Below are positions 7,716 to 13,419 of a stretch of 15,391 nucleotides of DNA, one piece after another (the first letter of the stretch is position 1; each line of letters starts with the position of its first letter). Location of the stretch: assembly GCA_019695455.1 (NCBI GenBank), contig JAEUAC010000390.1, positions 1 through 15,391 of the forward strand, written 5' to 3'. This stretch comes from Methylorubrum extorquens. GTDB taxonomy: Bacteria > Pseudomonadota > Alphaproteobacteria > Rhizobiales > Beijerinckiaceae. A program made the position numbers and the translations under genes. The notes under the pieces were generated by a model, which did not search any database, was not told the DNA's origin, and saw only the letters and a program-made list of their open reading frames with translations.

Positions 7716-8417
7716 TCAGGCGATGCGGCGCAGGGCGCCGATCGCGTCGTCCGTGGAGGTCACGTCCGCGTATTTGGACGCCATGTCGAAGAGGTTCACC
7801 GCATGCGAGGTGGCGCTGCGGTCGTAGACGGCGTCGTGGGGCACGAGGACGCGGAAGTTGTAGGCGAAGGCGTCCACGACGCTGCCGCGGACGCAGCCGC
7901 TCGTGGAGCAGCCCGTGACGACGAGGCTGTCCGCCCCGGCATTGATCAGGTAGCTCGCCAGCGGCGTGCCGAAGAACGCGCTCGGGTGCTTCTTCGGCAG
8001 GAGGATGTCGCTCTCGCGGGGCGCGATCTCGGGTGGGAACTCGTAGCCCTTGGCGGCGACGTCCATGATCGCCGGCACCTTGTCCGACAGGCGCCCGCGG
8101 TCGAACGACTGCTTGGGGGCGACCAGCGGATAGAGGACCGGCCAGTCGCGCTCCCGGAACAGGCCGAGCAGCGCCTGGATGCGCTCGACCGCCGCCCAGG
8201 CGACCTCGCCGCAGGAGGTCGGGTATTCCTTGATCGCTTCCCAGAACGGCGCCGGCACCGTCCCGGTGGTCCGGTACTGGACGTCGATGACGAGGAGAGC
8301 CGGCCGCCGGCCGAGCCCGGTCTTGCGGCCGAAGCCGGCCGCGTTGTAGGCGCGCTGCTCCTCCTCGGAGATGATCCCGTCCCACGGCATCGGGCCGGCC
8401 TGTCCCGGAGCGCTCAT
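7716..8417 (-). CDS. Cysteine hydrolase, isochorismatase-like (N-carbamoylsarcosine amidase/maleamate amidohydrolase type)
   Basis: A 233-residue cytoplasmic hydrolase of the isochorismatase-like superfamily. The catalytic triad is visible: Asp45 in LLVIDVQ, Lys143 in PKKHPSAFFG, and Cys175 in VTGCSTSGCVRGSVVDA. The TSGCVR context and the later SHAVNLFDMASKYADV resemble N-carbamoylsarcosine amidohydrolase and maleamate amidohydrolase rather than true isochorismatase, so hydrolysis of an amide or ureido C-N bond is the best guess. The ATG at 8417 has GGGAGA at proper spacing; the frame is open much further upstream, but that part lies antiparallel to nothing real and inside the neighbouring lyase gene. 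It follows the lyase stop by 11 bases, in the same operon. Confidence 0.87.
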   Translation of the reverse strand: MSAPGQAGPMPWDGIISEEEQRAYNAAGFGRKTGLGRRPALLVIDVQYRTTGTVPAPFWEAIKEYPTSCGEVAWAAVERIQALLGLFRERDWPVLYPLVAPKQSFDRGRLSDKVPAIMDVAAKGYEFPPEIAPRESDILLPKKHPSAFFGTPLASYLINAGADSLVVTGCSTSGCVRGSVVDAFAYNFRVLVPHDAVYDRSATSHAVNLFDMASKYADVTSTDDAIGALRRIA

Positions 8418-8428
8418 CGTCGTCTCCC

Positions 8429-9295
8429 TCACGCGGCCCGGTAGCGGCTCTCGAGCGCGTCCCATGCGGGCTTCGACACGGCGCGCTGGCGCTCCTCGAA
8501 CGAGGCGAGCCGGTCCGCGACGGAGGCCAGCGAGCCCTCCTGCTTGAGGGCGCCGAGCACGTCGTACGACGCCTTCAGGGCCGCCTGCAGGGCCGCGTTC
8601 GCGTAGAGCACGATGGAGAAGCCCATCTCGGCCAGCCGCTCGCGGCCGGGATCGGGCGTCCGCCCCCCGAAGACGATGTTGGCCACCTGCGGCACCGAGA
8701 TCTCGCGGGCGATGCGGGCGAGCTCGTCGGGCGAGACCGGGGCCTCGACGAAGGTCAGGTCGGCGCCGGCCTCGACGAAGGCCTGGGCCCGCTCGATCGC
8801 CCGGTCGAGCCCCTCGATGGCGCGCGCGTCCGTGCGGGCGATGATCTGCATGTCGCCGTCCTGGCGCGCGTCCACGGCCGCCTTGATCTTCTGGACCATC
8901 TCGTCGGCCGCGATGACCTCCTTGCCGGCGAAGTGTCCGCACTTCTTCGGGAAGACCTGGTCCTCGATCTGGAGGCCGGCGGCCCCCGCCCGCTCGAGCA
9001 GCCGGACCGTGCGGACCATGTTCACGGCGTTGCCGAACCCCGTGTCGGCATCGACGATGATGGGCAGCGAGACCGCATCCGAGATCGCGGACGCGGCGGC
9101 CGCGAGCTCCGTCACGGTCGTGAGCCCGACATCCGGCACGCCGAGCGACATGTTCGCGACGCCGGCGCCCGTGACGTAGACGGCCTCGAAGCCGAGATCC
9201 TCGATCACGCGGGCGAACATGGCGTTGGCGGCGCCGGGCACGGTCAGCGCCTGCCGACGGGCGACGAGGCCCTTCAAGAGTTGCGTCCTGCGCAT
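8429..9295 (-). CDS. Isocitrate lyase/PEP mutase superfamily lyase
   Basis: A 288-residue alpha/beta-barrel enzyme of the ICL/PEP mutase superfamily, the usual size for methylisocitrate lyase-like members. Visible marks are VPGAANAMFA near residue 19, the metal-binding VDADTGFGN at 81-89, QIEDQ at 109-113, the loop PKKCGH at 116-121, ARTDA at 153-157 and FVEAP at 182-186. The Cys119-Gly-His loop is the catalytic loop of C-C-cleaving members (isocitrate, methylisocitrate, 2,3-dimethylmalate lyases), so a lyase is likelier than a phosphonomutase. I start at the ATG at 9295, which has GGGGAAAGGG upstream; an ATG 18 bases earlier lacks such a site. It is the promoter-proximal gene of the operon. 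The substrate may be a substituted malate or citrate, by inference. Confidence 0.87.
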   Translation of the reverse strand: MRRTQLLKGLVARRQALTVPGAANAMFARVIEDLGFEAVYVTGAGVANMSLGVPDVGLTTVTELAAAASAISDAVSLPIIVDADTGFGNAVNMVRTVRLLERAGAAGLQIEDQVFPKKCGHFAGKEVIAADEMVQKIKAAVDARQDGDMQIIARTDARAIEGLDRAIERAQAFVEAGADLTFVEAPVSPDELARIAREISVPQVANIVFGGRTPDPGRERLAEMGFSIVLYANAALQAALKASYDVLGALKQEGSLASVADRLASFEERQRAVSKPAWDALESRYRAA

Positions 9296-9353
9296 CACAC
9301 CCTTTCCCCGCATCGCCGGGCTGTCGATCCAACCTGGACCGCGCCGATCCATG

Positions 9354-9363
9354 CTGTCAACAG
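9354..9363. promoter_or_regulatory. Putative operator O1 (CTGT-N2-ACAG) on the operon side
   Basis: The palindrome core CTGTCAACAG has 4-bp arms around CA. Read on the minus strand it is CTGTTGACAG, identical to the core of the second site at 9460-9469. It covers the minus-strand TTGACA, so a repressor bound here would block the operon promoter. FCD-type GntR proteins commonly bind short palindromes of this kind; assignment to the neighbouring regulator is inferred. Confidence 0.5.
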
Positions 9364-9393
9364 TTATCAGGACGCGGGCCGCACATGCCGGCT

Positions 9394-9420
9394 CGTCGAC
9401 TGCATCTCTGCAGGTCGACG
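9394..9420. repeat. Inverted repeat midway between the two operator cores
   Basis: CGTCGACTGCA (9394-9404) and TGCAGGTCGACG (9409-9420) pair over 11 bp with one bulged G and a four-base TCTC loop. It sits almost exactly midway between O1 and O2. It could be a protein-binding site or an RNA hairpin in a leader. I see no stop signal or T-run to make it a terminator. Confidence 0.5.
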
Positions 9421-9454
9421 GCGTCGATCCGCTTCATGTGGCATCTCCAACAGG

Positions 9455-9474
9455 CCAAACTGTTGACAGTTTGG
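9455..9474. promoter_or_regulatory. Putative operator O2, 9-bp-arm palindrome on the regulator side
   Basis: Arms CCAAACTGT and ACAGTTTGG are perfectly complementary around a central TG. The core CTGTTGACAG is the reverse complement of O1, and it contains the plus-strand TTGACA at 9463-9468. The centres of O1 and O2 are 106 bp apart, close to ten helical turns. This is the best candidate for the primary binding site of the adjacent GntR-type protein (autoregulation). Confidence 0.6.
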
Positions 9475-9487
9475 GCAACCTGCCCAA
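9471..9487. repeat. Second palindrome overlapping O2 (TTGGGCA-N3-TGCCCAA)
   Basis: A perfect 7-bp-arm inverted repeat with ACC in the centre. It shares TTGG with the end of O2 but has a different sequence, so it could be the site of a second factor or an extension of the same binding region. It lies in the spacer of the predicted regulator promoter. Confidence 0.5.
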
Positions 9488-9557
9488 TCTGCGGCCCCCA
9501 GGCCGACGGGCGGTGACGTGTGGTATCTGAGGTCGGCTGCCGCGAGCGGGAACGCCC

Positions 9558-10268
9558 ATGACGTCACGAGCTCTAGAGCCGATCGCGATCACGTCGCTCG
9601 CCGAGGAGGCCTTCGTGAAGCTGGTCGAGGTCATCACGTCCGGGACCTATTCGCCGGGCGAGCGCCTGTCCGAGTCCGAGCTCGCGCGGCAGCTCGGGAT
9701 CAGCCGCGGCCCCCTGCGGGAGGCGCTCGGGCGGCTGGAGGGGCGGCTCGTCACCCGCACGCCGCGCATCGGCATCAGCGTCATCGACTTCCGGCCCGCC
9801 GAGGTGTCCCAGCTTTTCCTGGTCCGCGAGGCGCTGGAGGGCATGGCGGCCCGCCTCGCCGCCGAGGCCATGACGGCCGGCGAGATCGACGACCTGCGGA
9901 CGCTGCTGGAGGAGCACGGCCGCAAGCCGGACATCTCGGCCGGCCAGGCCTACCACCAGGGCATCGGCGACGACGACTTCCACTTCGCCATCATCAAGGG
10001 CGCCCGGTCCGAGCGCCTGGAGAAGCTGCTGCTCGACGAGGTCTACTACCAGCTCCGCCTGCACCGGCTCCGGGCGAGCACGCAGCCGGGCCGCGCCCAG
10101 GCCGCCTTCGGCGAGCATCGCGAGATCCTGGCGGCCCTGGTCGCCCGCAACCCGGACGCCGCGGAGGGCTGCATGCGGCGCCACATCCGCAACGCGCGCC
10201 TCAACGCGCTGTCGTCCTTCGTGGACGAATCCCGCGGCGTCGCGTCCGAGCGGCGACGGGCCTCGTAG
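9558..10268 (+). CDS. GntR-family transcriptional regulator, FadR subfamily with FCD domain
   Basis: A 236-residue DNA-binding regulator and the only plus-strand gene in the window. The N-terminal winged helix-turn-helix shows LVEVITSGTYSPGERLSESE and LARQLGISRGPLREALGRLE (about residues 22-61), the standard GntR signature. The C-terminal helical FCD domain carries its usual metal/ligand set: Asp in DDDFH with His142, His187 in EHREI and His209 in RRHIRNA. Such sensors usually bind carboxylates, which suits the neighbouring operon. GGGA lies a few bases before the ATG at 9558. Divergent orientation and the shared operator-like repeats suggest it controls both itself and the 1-9295 operon. Whether it represses or activates cannot be told. 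Confidence 0.92.
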   Translation: MTSRALEPIAITSLAEEAFVKLVEVITSGTYSPGERLSESELARQLGISRGPLREALGRLEGRLVTRTPRIGISVIDFRPAEVSQLFLVREALEGMAARLAAEAMTAGEIDDLRTLLEEHGRKPDISAGQAYHQGIGDDDFHFAIIKGARSERLEKLLLDEVYYQLRLHRLRASTQPGRAQAAFGEHREILAALVARNPDAAEGCMRRHIRNARLNALSSFVDESRGVASERRRAS

Positions 10269-10269
10269 G

Positions 10270-10303
10270 CCGGCGCGGCCCGCCCTCGCCGCGACGTCGC
10301 CGG
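10270..10303. terminator. Weak convergent hairpin between regulator and EAL gene
   Basis: The 36-bp gap between two converging stops contains CCGGCG (10270-10275) and CGCCGG (10298-10303), with an inner CGCGG/CCGCG pairing at 10274-10278 and 10289-10293. A bidirectional terminator would be expected here, but there is no T-run on either side and the sequence is almost all G+C, so chance pairing is quite possible. Confidence 0.28.
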
Positions 10304-10304
10304 G

Positions 10305-11093
10305 TCAGGCGACGCGCGACAGCGTCGGCCCGGTCTCGAGGAGAGGCTGCCCGCGCAGATGGGCGGGCGCCGGGAGCCGGCCGATCTCGGGCCGGGCGAA
10401 GTAGTAGCCCTGCTGGAGGCGGATCCCGGCGGCCAGCAGGACCTTGGCCTCGCTCTCGGTCTCGATGCCCTCCGCCAGCACCGTGATGGAGAGGGCCTGG
10501 GCCACCGCGACGATCCCGGCCACGATGATCTGCTTGGCCGGCACGGTCGCGATGTCGCGGACCAGCTCCATGTCGATCTTGATGAGGTCGGGCTGGAACC
10601 GGGCCAGCAGGTTGAGGCCGGCATAGCCGGCGCCGAAATCGTCGAGCGCCGTCGTGAACCCGATCTTCCGGTATTCGCGCAGGATCGTCTGGATGTGGGA
10701 GACGTCGGAGATCCTCTCGTTCTCCGTGAACTCGAACATGAGCCGGCTGCGTTCGAGCCCGACCCTCTCGGCCGCGGCCAGGGACGCCCGGATGCAGGCT
10801 TTGGGCTCGTAGACGGCGCCCGGCATGAAGTTGATCGAGAGACGGCAGCCGTCGTCCGGGAGCAGCCCGCCGGCCATCTCGATGGCCTTCACCCGGCAGG
10901 CCTGGTCGAAGACGTAGCGGTTGTCCTCCGTCACCCGGGAGAGGACGTGGCCGGCGCCTTCGCCGGACGCCCCGCGGACGAGCGCCTCGTAGCCCCACAC
11001 CGTGCCCCGGGACAGGTCCACGATCGGCTGGAAGGCCATCGTGAAATCGAACCCGAGTTCGGTGCCGTTGCGGCACCCCTGACATCCAGCCAT
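10305..11093 (-). CDS. EAL-domain protein, probable cyclic-di-GMP phosphodiesterase
   Basis: A 262-residue protein that is essentially a single EAL domain. The residues needed for c-di-GMP hydrolysis are all present: EAL at 36-38 (YEALVRG), Asn88 in SINF, Glu121 in FEFTE, Asp151-Asp152 in DDFGAGYAGL, Lys172 in IKID, Glu208 in AEGIE and Gln228 in QQGYYF. It should therefore be catalytically active, lowering c-di-GMP. There is no membrane segment and no PAS, GAF or GGDEF domain. The only N-terminal extra is a CQGC motif (Cys4, Cys7), which could bind metal or respond to redox; that is inference. The start at 11093 lacks a strong ribosome site. A possible -10 (CATAAT, minus strand 11151-11146) lies about 55 bp upstream. 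Nothing links it to the catabolic operon. Confidence 0.9.
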   Translation of the reverse strand: MAGCQGCRNGTELGFDFTMAFQPIVDLSRGTVWGYEALVRGASGEGAGHVLSRVTEDNRYVFDQACRVKAIEMAGGLLPDDGCRLSINFMPGAVYEPKACIRASLAAAERVGLERSRLMFEFTENERISDVSHIQTILREYRKIGFTTALDDFGAGYAGLNLLARFQPDLIKIDMELVRDIATVPAKQIIVAGIVAVAQALSITVLAEGIETESEAKVLLAAGIRLQQGYYFARPEIGRLPAPAHLRGQPLLETGPTLSRVA

Positions 11094-11465
11094 GATCGAC
11101 GCTCGTTGCAGCGATCCATCGCGGATAACGGCCTCATCCTAACGGATTATGCCCATCGGGTGCGGTCGGCCGCGAATACAGCCGGCGTTCCATAGCGCAC
11201 GAATCCGCGTCTCGGACGTCGCCGGTCCGGATGGCGGCCGCCGACGCAATCCAGCCGCCCCGTCCCCGTCGCGGAAGAAGGGTCGTTGCCAATCATGGCA
11301 CGACGATCGACCGCCGGAACGGCCCGGTCGGTGCCGTCCGATACCGGCGGCCATCTCACGACGACGCAGGCCGCTCCGGTCTCGTCTCGGGCGTCGCGGC
11401 CCTCGTCTTGATCTGGTCTCGGCCTCGTCTCCGATCGCCCGGAAGCCCCTCCGACCGGGGCGGCG
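11094..11465. other. 372-bp stretch without a convincing gene
   Basis: Open frames here are arginine- and proline-rich and look like shadows. The part next to the EAL gene is less GC-rich and probably holds its promoter. A two-tier inverted repeat is present: CCGCCGG (11311-11317) with CCGGCGG (11344-11350), and inside it ACGGC (11319-11323) with GCCGT (11333-11337). It could terminate the small-gene cluster read from the right, but it has no T-run and is over 100 bp past the last stop. Positions 11365-11440 hold imperfect repeats of CTCGTCTC. I see no RNA gene. Confidence 0.5.
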
Positions 11466-11717
11466 TCAGGCCTGGTGGAAGCGGCATCGCCCGCCCGTGC
11501 CGCGGGCGATCGCGTCCATGGCGGCGTCCAGCGTGCCGTGAGGGCCCAGGTTCACGGCCGGCGCGGAGGCCAGGGCATGGCCGCTGGTCGATCTCAGCAC
11601 CTGGACGACGAAGCCTTCGCCGCGGCGCTTGATGGTGCCGACCTTCCTCATGGCGGGCGGGACGAGCTCGATGTCCCATTCGCCGGGCGACGTCTCGAAG
11701 ACGGCAGTGTCGGTCAT
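11466..11717 (-). CDS. Small hypothetical protein (83 aa), paralogue of the 72-aa neighbour
   Basis: I do not recognise a named family. The 83 residues have natural composition and an AAGGA ribosome site eight bases before the ATG. The protein has no membrane segment or signal peptide. The pattern is EW near residue 13, VGTIKRRGEGFVVQVL in the middle, TLDAAMDAIARGTGG toward the end and a final CRFHQA. The same pattern (EW, GRIVELHNGQFVI, TLEGALRSIERQT, CRY) is found in the 72-residue product at 11757-11975, so the two seem to be diverged tandem paralogues, perhaps small beta-strand-plus-helix domains. It is 39 bp downstream of that gene and likely cotranscribed. Confidence 0.75.
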   Translation of the reverse strand: MTDTAVFETSPGEWDIELVPPAMRKVGTIKRRGEGFVVQVLRSTSGHALASAPAVNLGPHGTLDAAMDAIARGTGGRCRFHQA

Positions 11718-11756
11718 GGCGGGTGTCCTTGGGTGAGGCGACGGGGATCGGCGGGC

Positions 11757-11975
11757 CTAGCCGTCGTAGCGGCAGACGTTCCTGGTCTGTCGCTCGATCG
11801 AGCGCAGCGCGCCCTCCAGCGTGGGATGGGTGCGGTCGGTCGGCAGCGACAGCGACGCGCCCGGCTCGATCACGAACTGGCCGTTGTGCAGTTCCACGAT
11901 CCGTCCGAGCGGCCTGCCGAGCAGATCCGTCATGACCCATTCCGAATCGGCCGCTTCCGTGACGCTGATGTCCAA
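11757..11975 (-). CDS. Small hypothetical protein (72 aa) with probable TTG start
   Basis: An unrecognised small protein that reads DISVTEAADSEWVMTDLLG at residues 2-20 and ends with TLEGALRSIERQTRNVCRYDG (TLEGALRSIE at 52-61, CRYDG at the end). I choose a TTG start at 11975 because a near-perfect GAGGAGG ribosome site sits five bases before it; the next in-frame ATG would remove the conserved EW region shared with the 83-residue paralogue. The frame is open further upstream to 12188 but there it runs through the neighbouring coiled-coil gene and has arginine/serine-rich shadow composition. Function unknown. Confidence 0.7.
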   Translation of the reverse strand: MDISVTEAADSEWVMTDLLGRPLGRIVELHNGQFVIEPGASLSLPTDRTHPTLEGALRSIERQTRNVCRYDG

Positions 11976-12048
11976 ATCGGCCTCCTCGAGGCTGGTTGAT
12001 GGTCGCCGCGCCCGGTCGCGCCCCCGGAGCCGGGAAGGCCCGGCCGGA

Positions 12049-12249
12049 TCATCCCCGGTCGCGCATGTGGTCGATGGCCTGTTCCAGCCGGACCACGCGC
12101 GCCGTGAGGTCCTCGTTCTCGGCCACGAGCTCCCGGACGAGGTCCATGACGGCGTCCGCCTGGTCGGCGGCCGCCTGCTCGAAGGCATCCTCGAGCTTGT
12201 CGGTGAGCTCGCCCAGCCGCTCGAAATGGGTTCGTCCTGACACGCTCAT
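12049..12249 (-). CDS. Small coiled-coil protein of unknown function (66 aa)
   Basis: A short acidic helical protein. From THFERLGELTDKLEDAFEQA through VAENEDLTARVVRLEQAIDH it has hydrophobic residues at heptad-like spacing, so a dimeric coiled coil covering most of the chain is likely. There is no membrane segment. The ATG at 12249 has GGAG five bases upstream and is preferred to the longer frame from 12327, whose extra residues are Cys/Arg-rich and unlike the rest. A small hairpin (GCCGGG at 12029-12034, CCCGGC at 12039-12044) follows its stop. It heads a likely three-gene run with the 72- and 83-residue genes. No function can be assigned. Confidence 0.72.
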   Translation of the reverse strand: MSVSGRTHFERLGELTDKLEDAFEQAAADQADAVMDLVRELVAENEDLTARVVRLEQAIDHMRDRG

Positions 12250-12361
12250 GCTGGCTCCGATGACGGCCGAATCGCGCGGCCGGAGAGGGTTGCCGCAGGA
12301 GGTACGCTGTGCGCGGGCGCAATGCATGCCCCGGCCGCGACCGCCCGGCCGTCCAGGCTCC

Positions 12362-12538
12362 TCACAGGAAGGCCGTCATGAAGGCGGCCGCGCTCCATTC
12401 CTTGCCCTTGGGGTCCTTCACCGACACCTCCTGGAAGCCGCGCGAGGACAGGTCGGCGAGCCTGTCCAGCGCCTGGTCCAACGTGCCGCACGCGAAGCTC
12501 ACCGGACCAGCGTGGCTGGTCGCCTTGACGATGTACAC
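12362..12538 (-). CDS. Small hypothetical protein (58 aa), probable GTG start
   Basis: An unrecognised 58-residue protein, short enough to be missed by usual length cut-offs. It reads YIVKATSHAGPVSFACGTL at residues 2-20, then DQALDRLADLSSRGFQEVSV and KDPKGKEWSAAAFMTAFL to the end. The pattern of strand, TLDQAL helix and strand (FQEVSVKDPKGKEW) and the balanced composition indicate a real gene. The GTG at 12538 follows a G-rich ribosome site (AGGGGGCGAGC); there is no in-frame ATG upstream. The TLDQAL stretch loosely recalls TLDAAM/TLEGAL in the other small proteins nearby, too weak to claim homology. It lies 112 bp upstream of the coiled-coil gene. Confidence 0.62.
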   Translation of the reverse strand: MYIVKATSHAGPVSFACGTLDQALDRLADLSSRGFQEVSVKDPKGKEWSAAAFMTAFL

Positions 12539-12616
12539 GCTCGCCCCCTGTCCTGATCGGCCCTGCGGCCCTGGTCGTCGAATGAATGGTCCCGGTCCCG
12601 GCCCGTGACGTCCCGG

Positions 12617-12654
12617 CGGGACGGCCGGGACACGCGGCCGGGCCGGCCGTCCCG
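12617..12654 (-). terminator. Hairpin after the SDR gene
   Basis: A perfect 12-bp inverted repeat (CGGGACGGCCGG at 12617-12628, CCGGCCGTCCCG at 12643-12654) with a 14-base loop begins 13 bp past the SDR stop. It lacks a T-run, but its position and length make a transcription end or 3'-end-stabilising role plausible. Confidence 0.5.
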
Positions 12655-12667
12655 GCGCGCACCGCGC

Positions 12668-13411
12668 TCACAGCTTCGCCAGGCGGCCGCCGTCGACCGC
12701 GAGCGACGTGCCCGTGACGAAGCGCGCCTCGTCGCTCGCCAGGAAGGCGACGGCCGCGGCGATGTCCGCCGGCGCGCCGACGCTCGCCGGGTCGATCGTC
12801 TCCGCGCCGGATTTGACGTTGGGATTGTCCCACAGCATCGGCGTGTCGATGGCGCCGGGCAGGACGGCGTTGGCGCGGATCTTCCGGTCGCGGCCCTCGA
12901 TGGAGGTCGTGCGCGTCAGCGACAGCATGGCCGCCTTGGCGGCCGCGTAGGGCGCCGCGTTGGCGCTGGTCTGCACGGCGTGGATGCTGGCGACGTTGAC
13001 GATGGCGCAGCCCGCCTCGCCGCCATGGAGGAACGCCTGCTTCGTGAAGTGGGCGGCGCCGAGCAGGTCCACCCGGATGACCGTCAGCCAATCCTCCTCC
13101 GTCCATTCGGCGAGGGTCTTGAAGGTCATGAGGCCGGCATTGTTGACGATGACGTCCAGCCGGCCGAACCGGTCGAGCGCCTCCCGGACGACGGCCTCGA
13201 CCTGGCTCTCCACGCCGACGTCGCAGCCGAGCCCGAGCGCCTGCCCGCCGTGGTCGCCCGTGAGCCGCGCCGCCACGGCCTTCGCGGCCTCCTGCTTCAG
13301 GTCCGCCACGATCGTGACGGCGCCTTCGGCCTGGAGACGGTCCGCGATCGCCGTGCCGATGCCGCCGGCCGCGCCGGTCACGATGGCGACCCGGTCCCGA
13401 AAGCGCTGCAT
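12668..13411 (-). CDS. Short-chain dehydrogenase/reductase (SDR), classical type
   Basis: A 247-residue cytoplasmic NAD(P)-dependent oxidoreductase. The Rossmann motif TGAAGGIG is at residues 12-19, Asp37 at the end of the second strand (VADL) favours NAD(H), NNAG is at 90-93, and the catalytic Ser142, Tyr155 and Lys159 (NVASIHA, YAAAK) are present. VLPGAIDTPM and the ending FVTGTSLAVDGG are typical of the sugar/polyol and glucose-dehydrogenase-like SDRs, though the substrate cannot be fixed. The ATG at 13411 has GAGG six bases upstream; an ATG at 13423 overlaps the glycoside hydrolase stop as ATGA and is possible. It is cotranscribed with that gene, so it may oxidise the sugar or aglycone released. 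Confidence 0.9.
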   Translation of the reverse strand: MQRFRDRVAIVTGAAGGIGTAIADRLQAEGAVTIVADLKQEAAKAVAARLTGDHGGQALGLGCDVGVESQVEAVVREALDRFGRLDVIVNNAGLMTFKTLAEWTEEDWLTVIRVDLLGAAHFTKQAFLHGGEAGCAIVNVASIHAVQTSANAAPYAAAKAAMLSLTRTTSIEGRDRKIRANAVLPGAIDTPMLWDNPNVKSGAETIDPASVGAPADIAAAVAFLASDEARFVTGTSLAVDGGRLAKL

Positions 13412-13419
13412 GGCGGGCC

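Larger units (their letters stand above)
9296..9557. promoter_or_regulatory. Divergent control region between catabolic operon and gntR-type gene
   Basis: This 262-bp gap carries the start signals of both units and is more AT-rich than the genes around it. It contains four inverted repeats, listed separately. A consensus -35 hexamer TTGACA lies on the minus strand at 9360-9355, about 60 bp ahead of the lyase ATG, and another on the plus strand at 9463-9468, about 90 bp ahead of the regulator ATG. No good -10 box is present at 16-18 bp from either (best: CAGGTT on minus with an 18-bp spacer, AATCTG on plus with 17), so both promoters may need an activator or may use a relaxed -10. Confidence 0.65.

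Noticed and set aside
8418..9332. N-terminal extension of the cysteine hydrolase frame up to 9332
   Set aside because: The extra codons lie within the lyase gene in another frame and translate to Arg/Gly-rich shadow. A good ribosome site precedes the ATG at 8417.
9394..9420. SalI-PstI-SalI-like string resembling a cloning polylinker
   Set aside because: Only 12 bases match a common vector linker and the flanks are unlike any vector. It is better explained as a native inverted repeat.
11139..11359. Minus-strand 70-codon open frames upstream of the EAL gene
   Set aside because: Two overlapping frames of similar length with Arg/Gly-rich composition and no motif; typical of chance frames.
11149..11541. 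Plus-strand 130-codon open frame in the gene-poor stretch
   Set aside because: Arg/Pro/Ser-rich, no ribosome site, and it runs antisense into the 83-residue gene.
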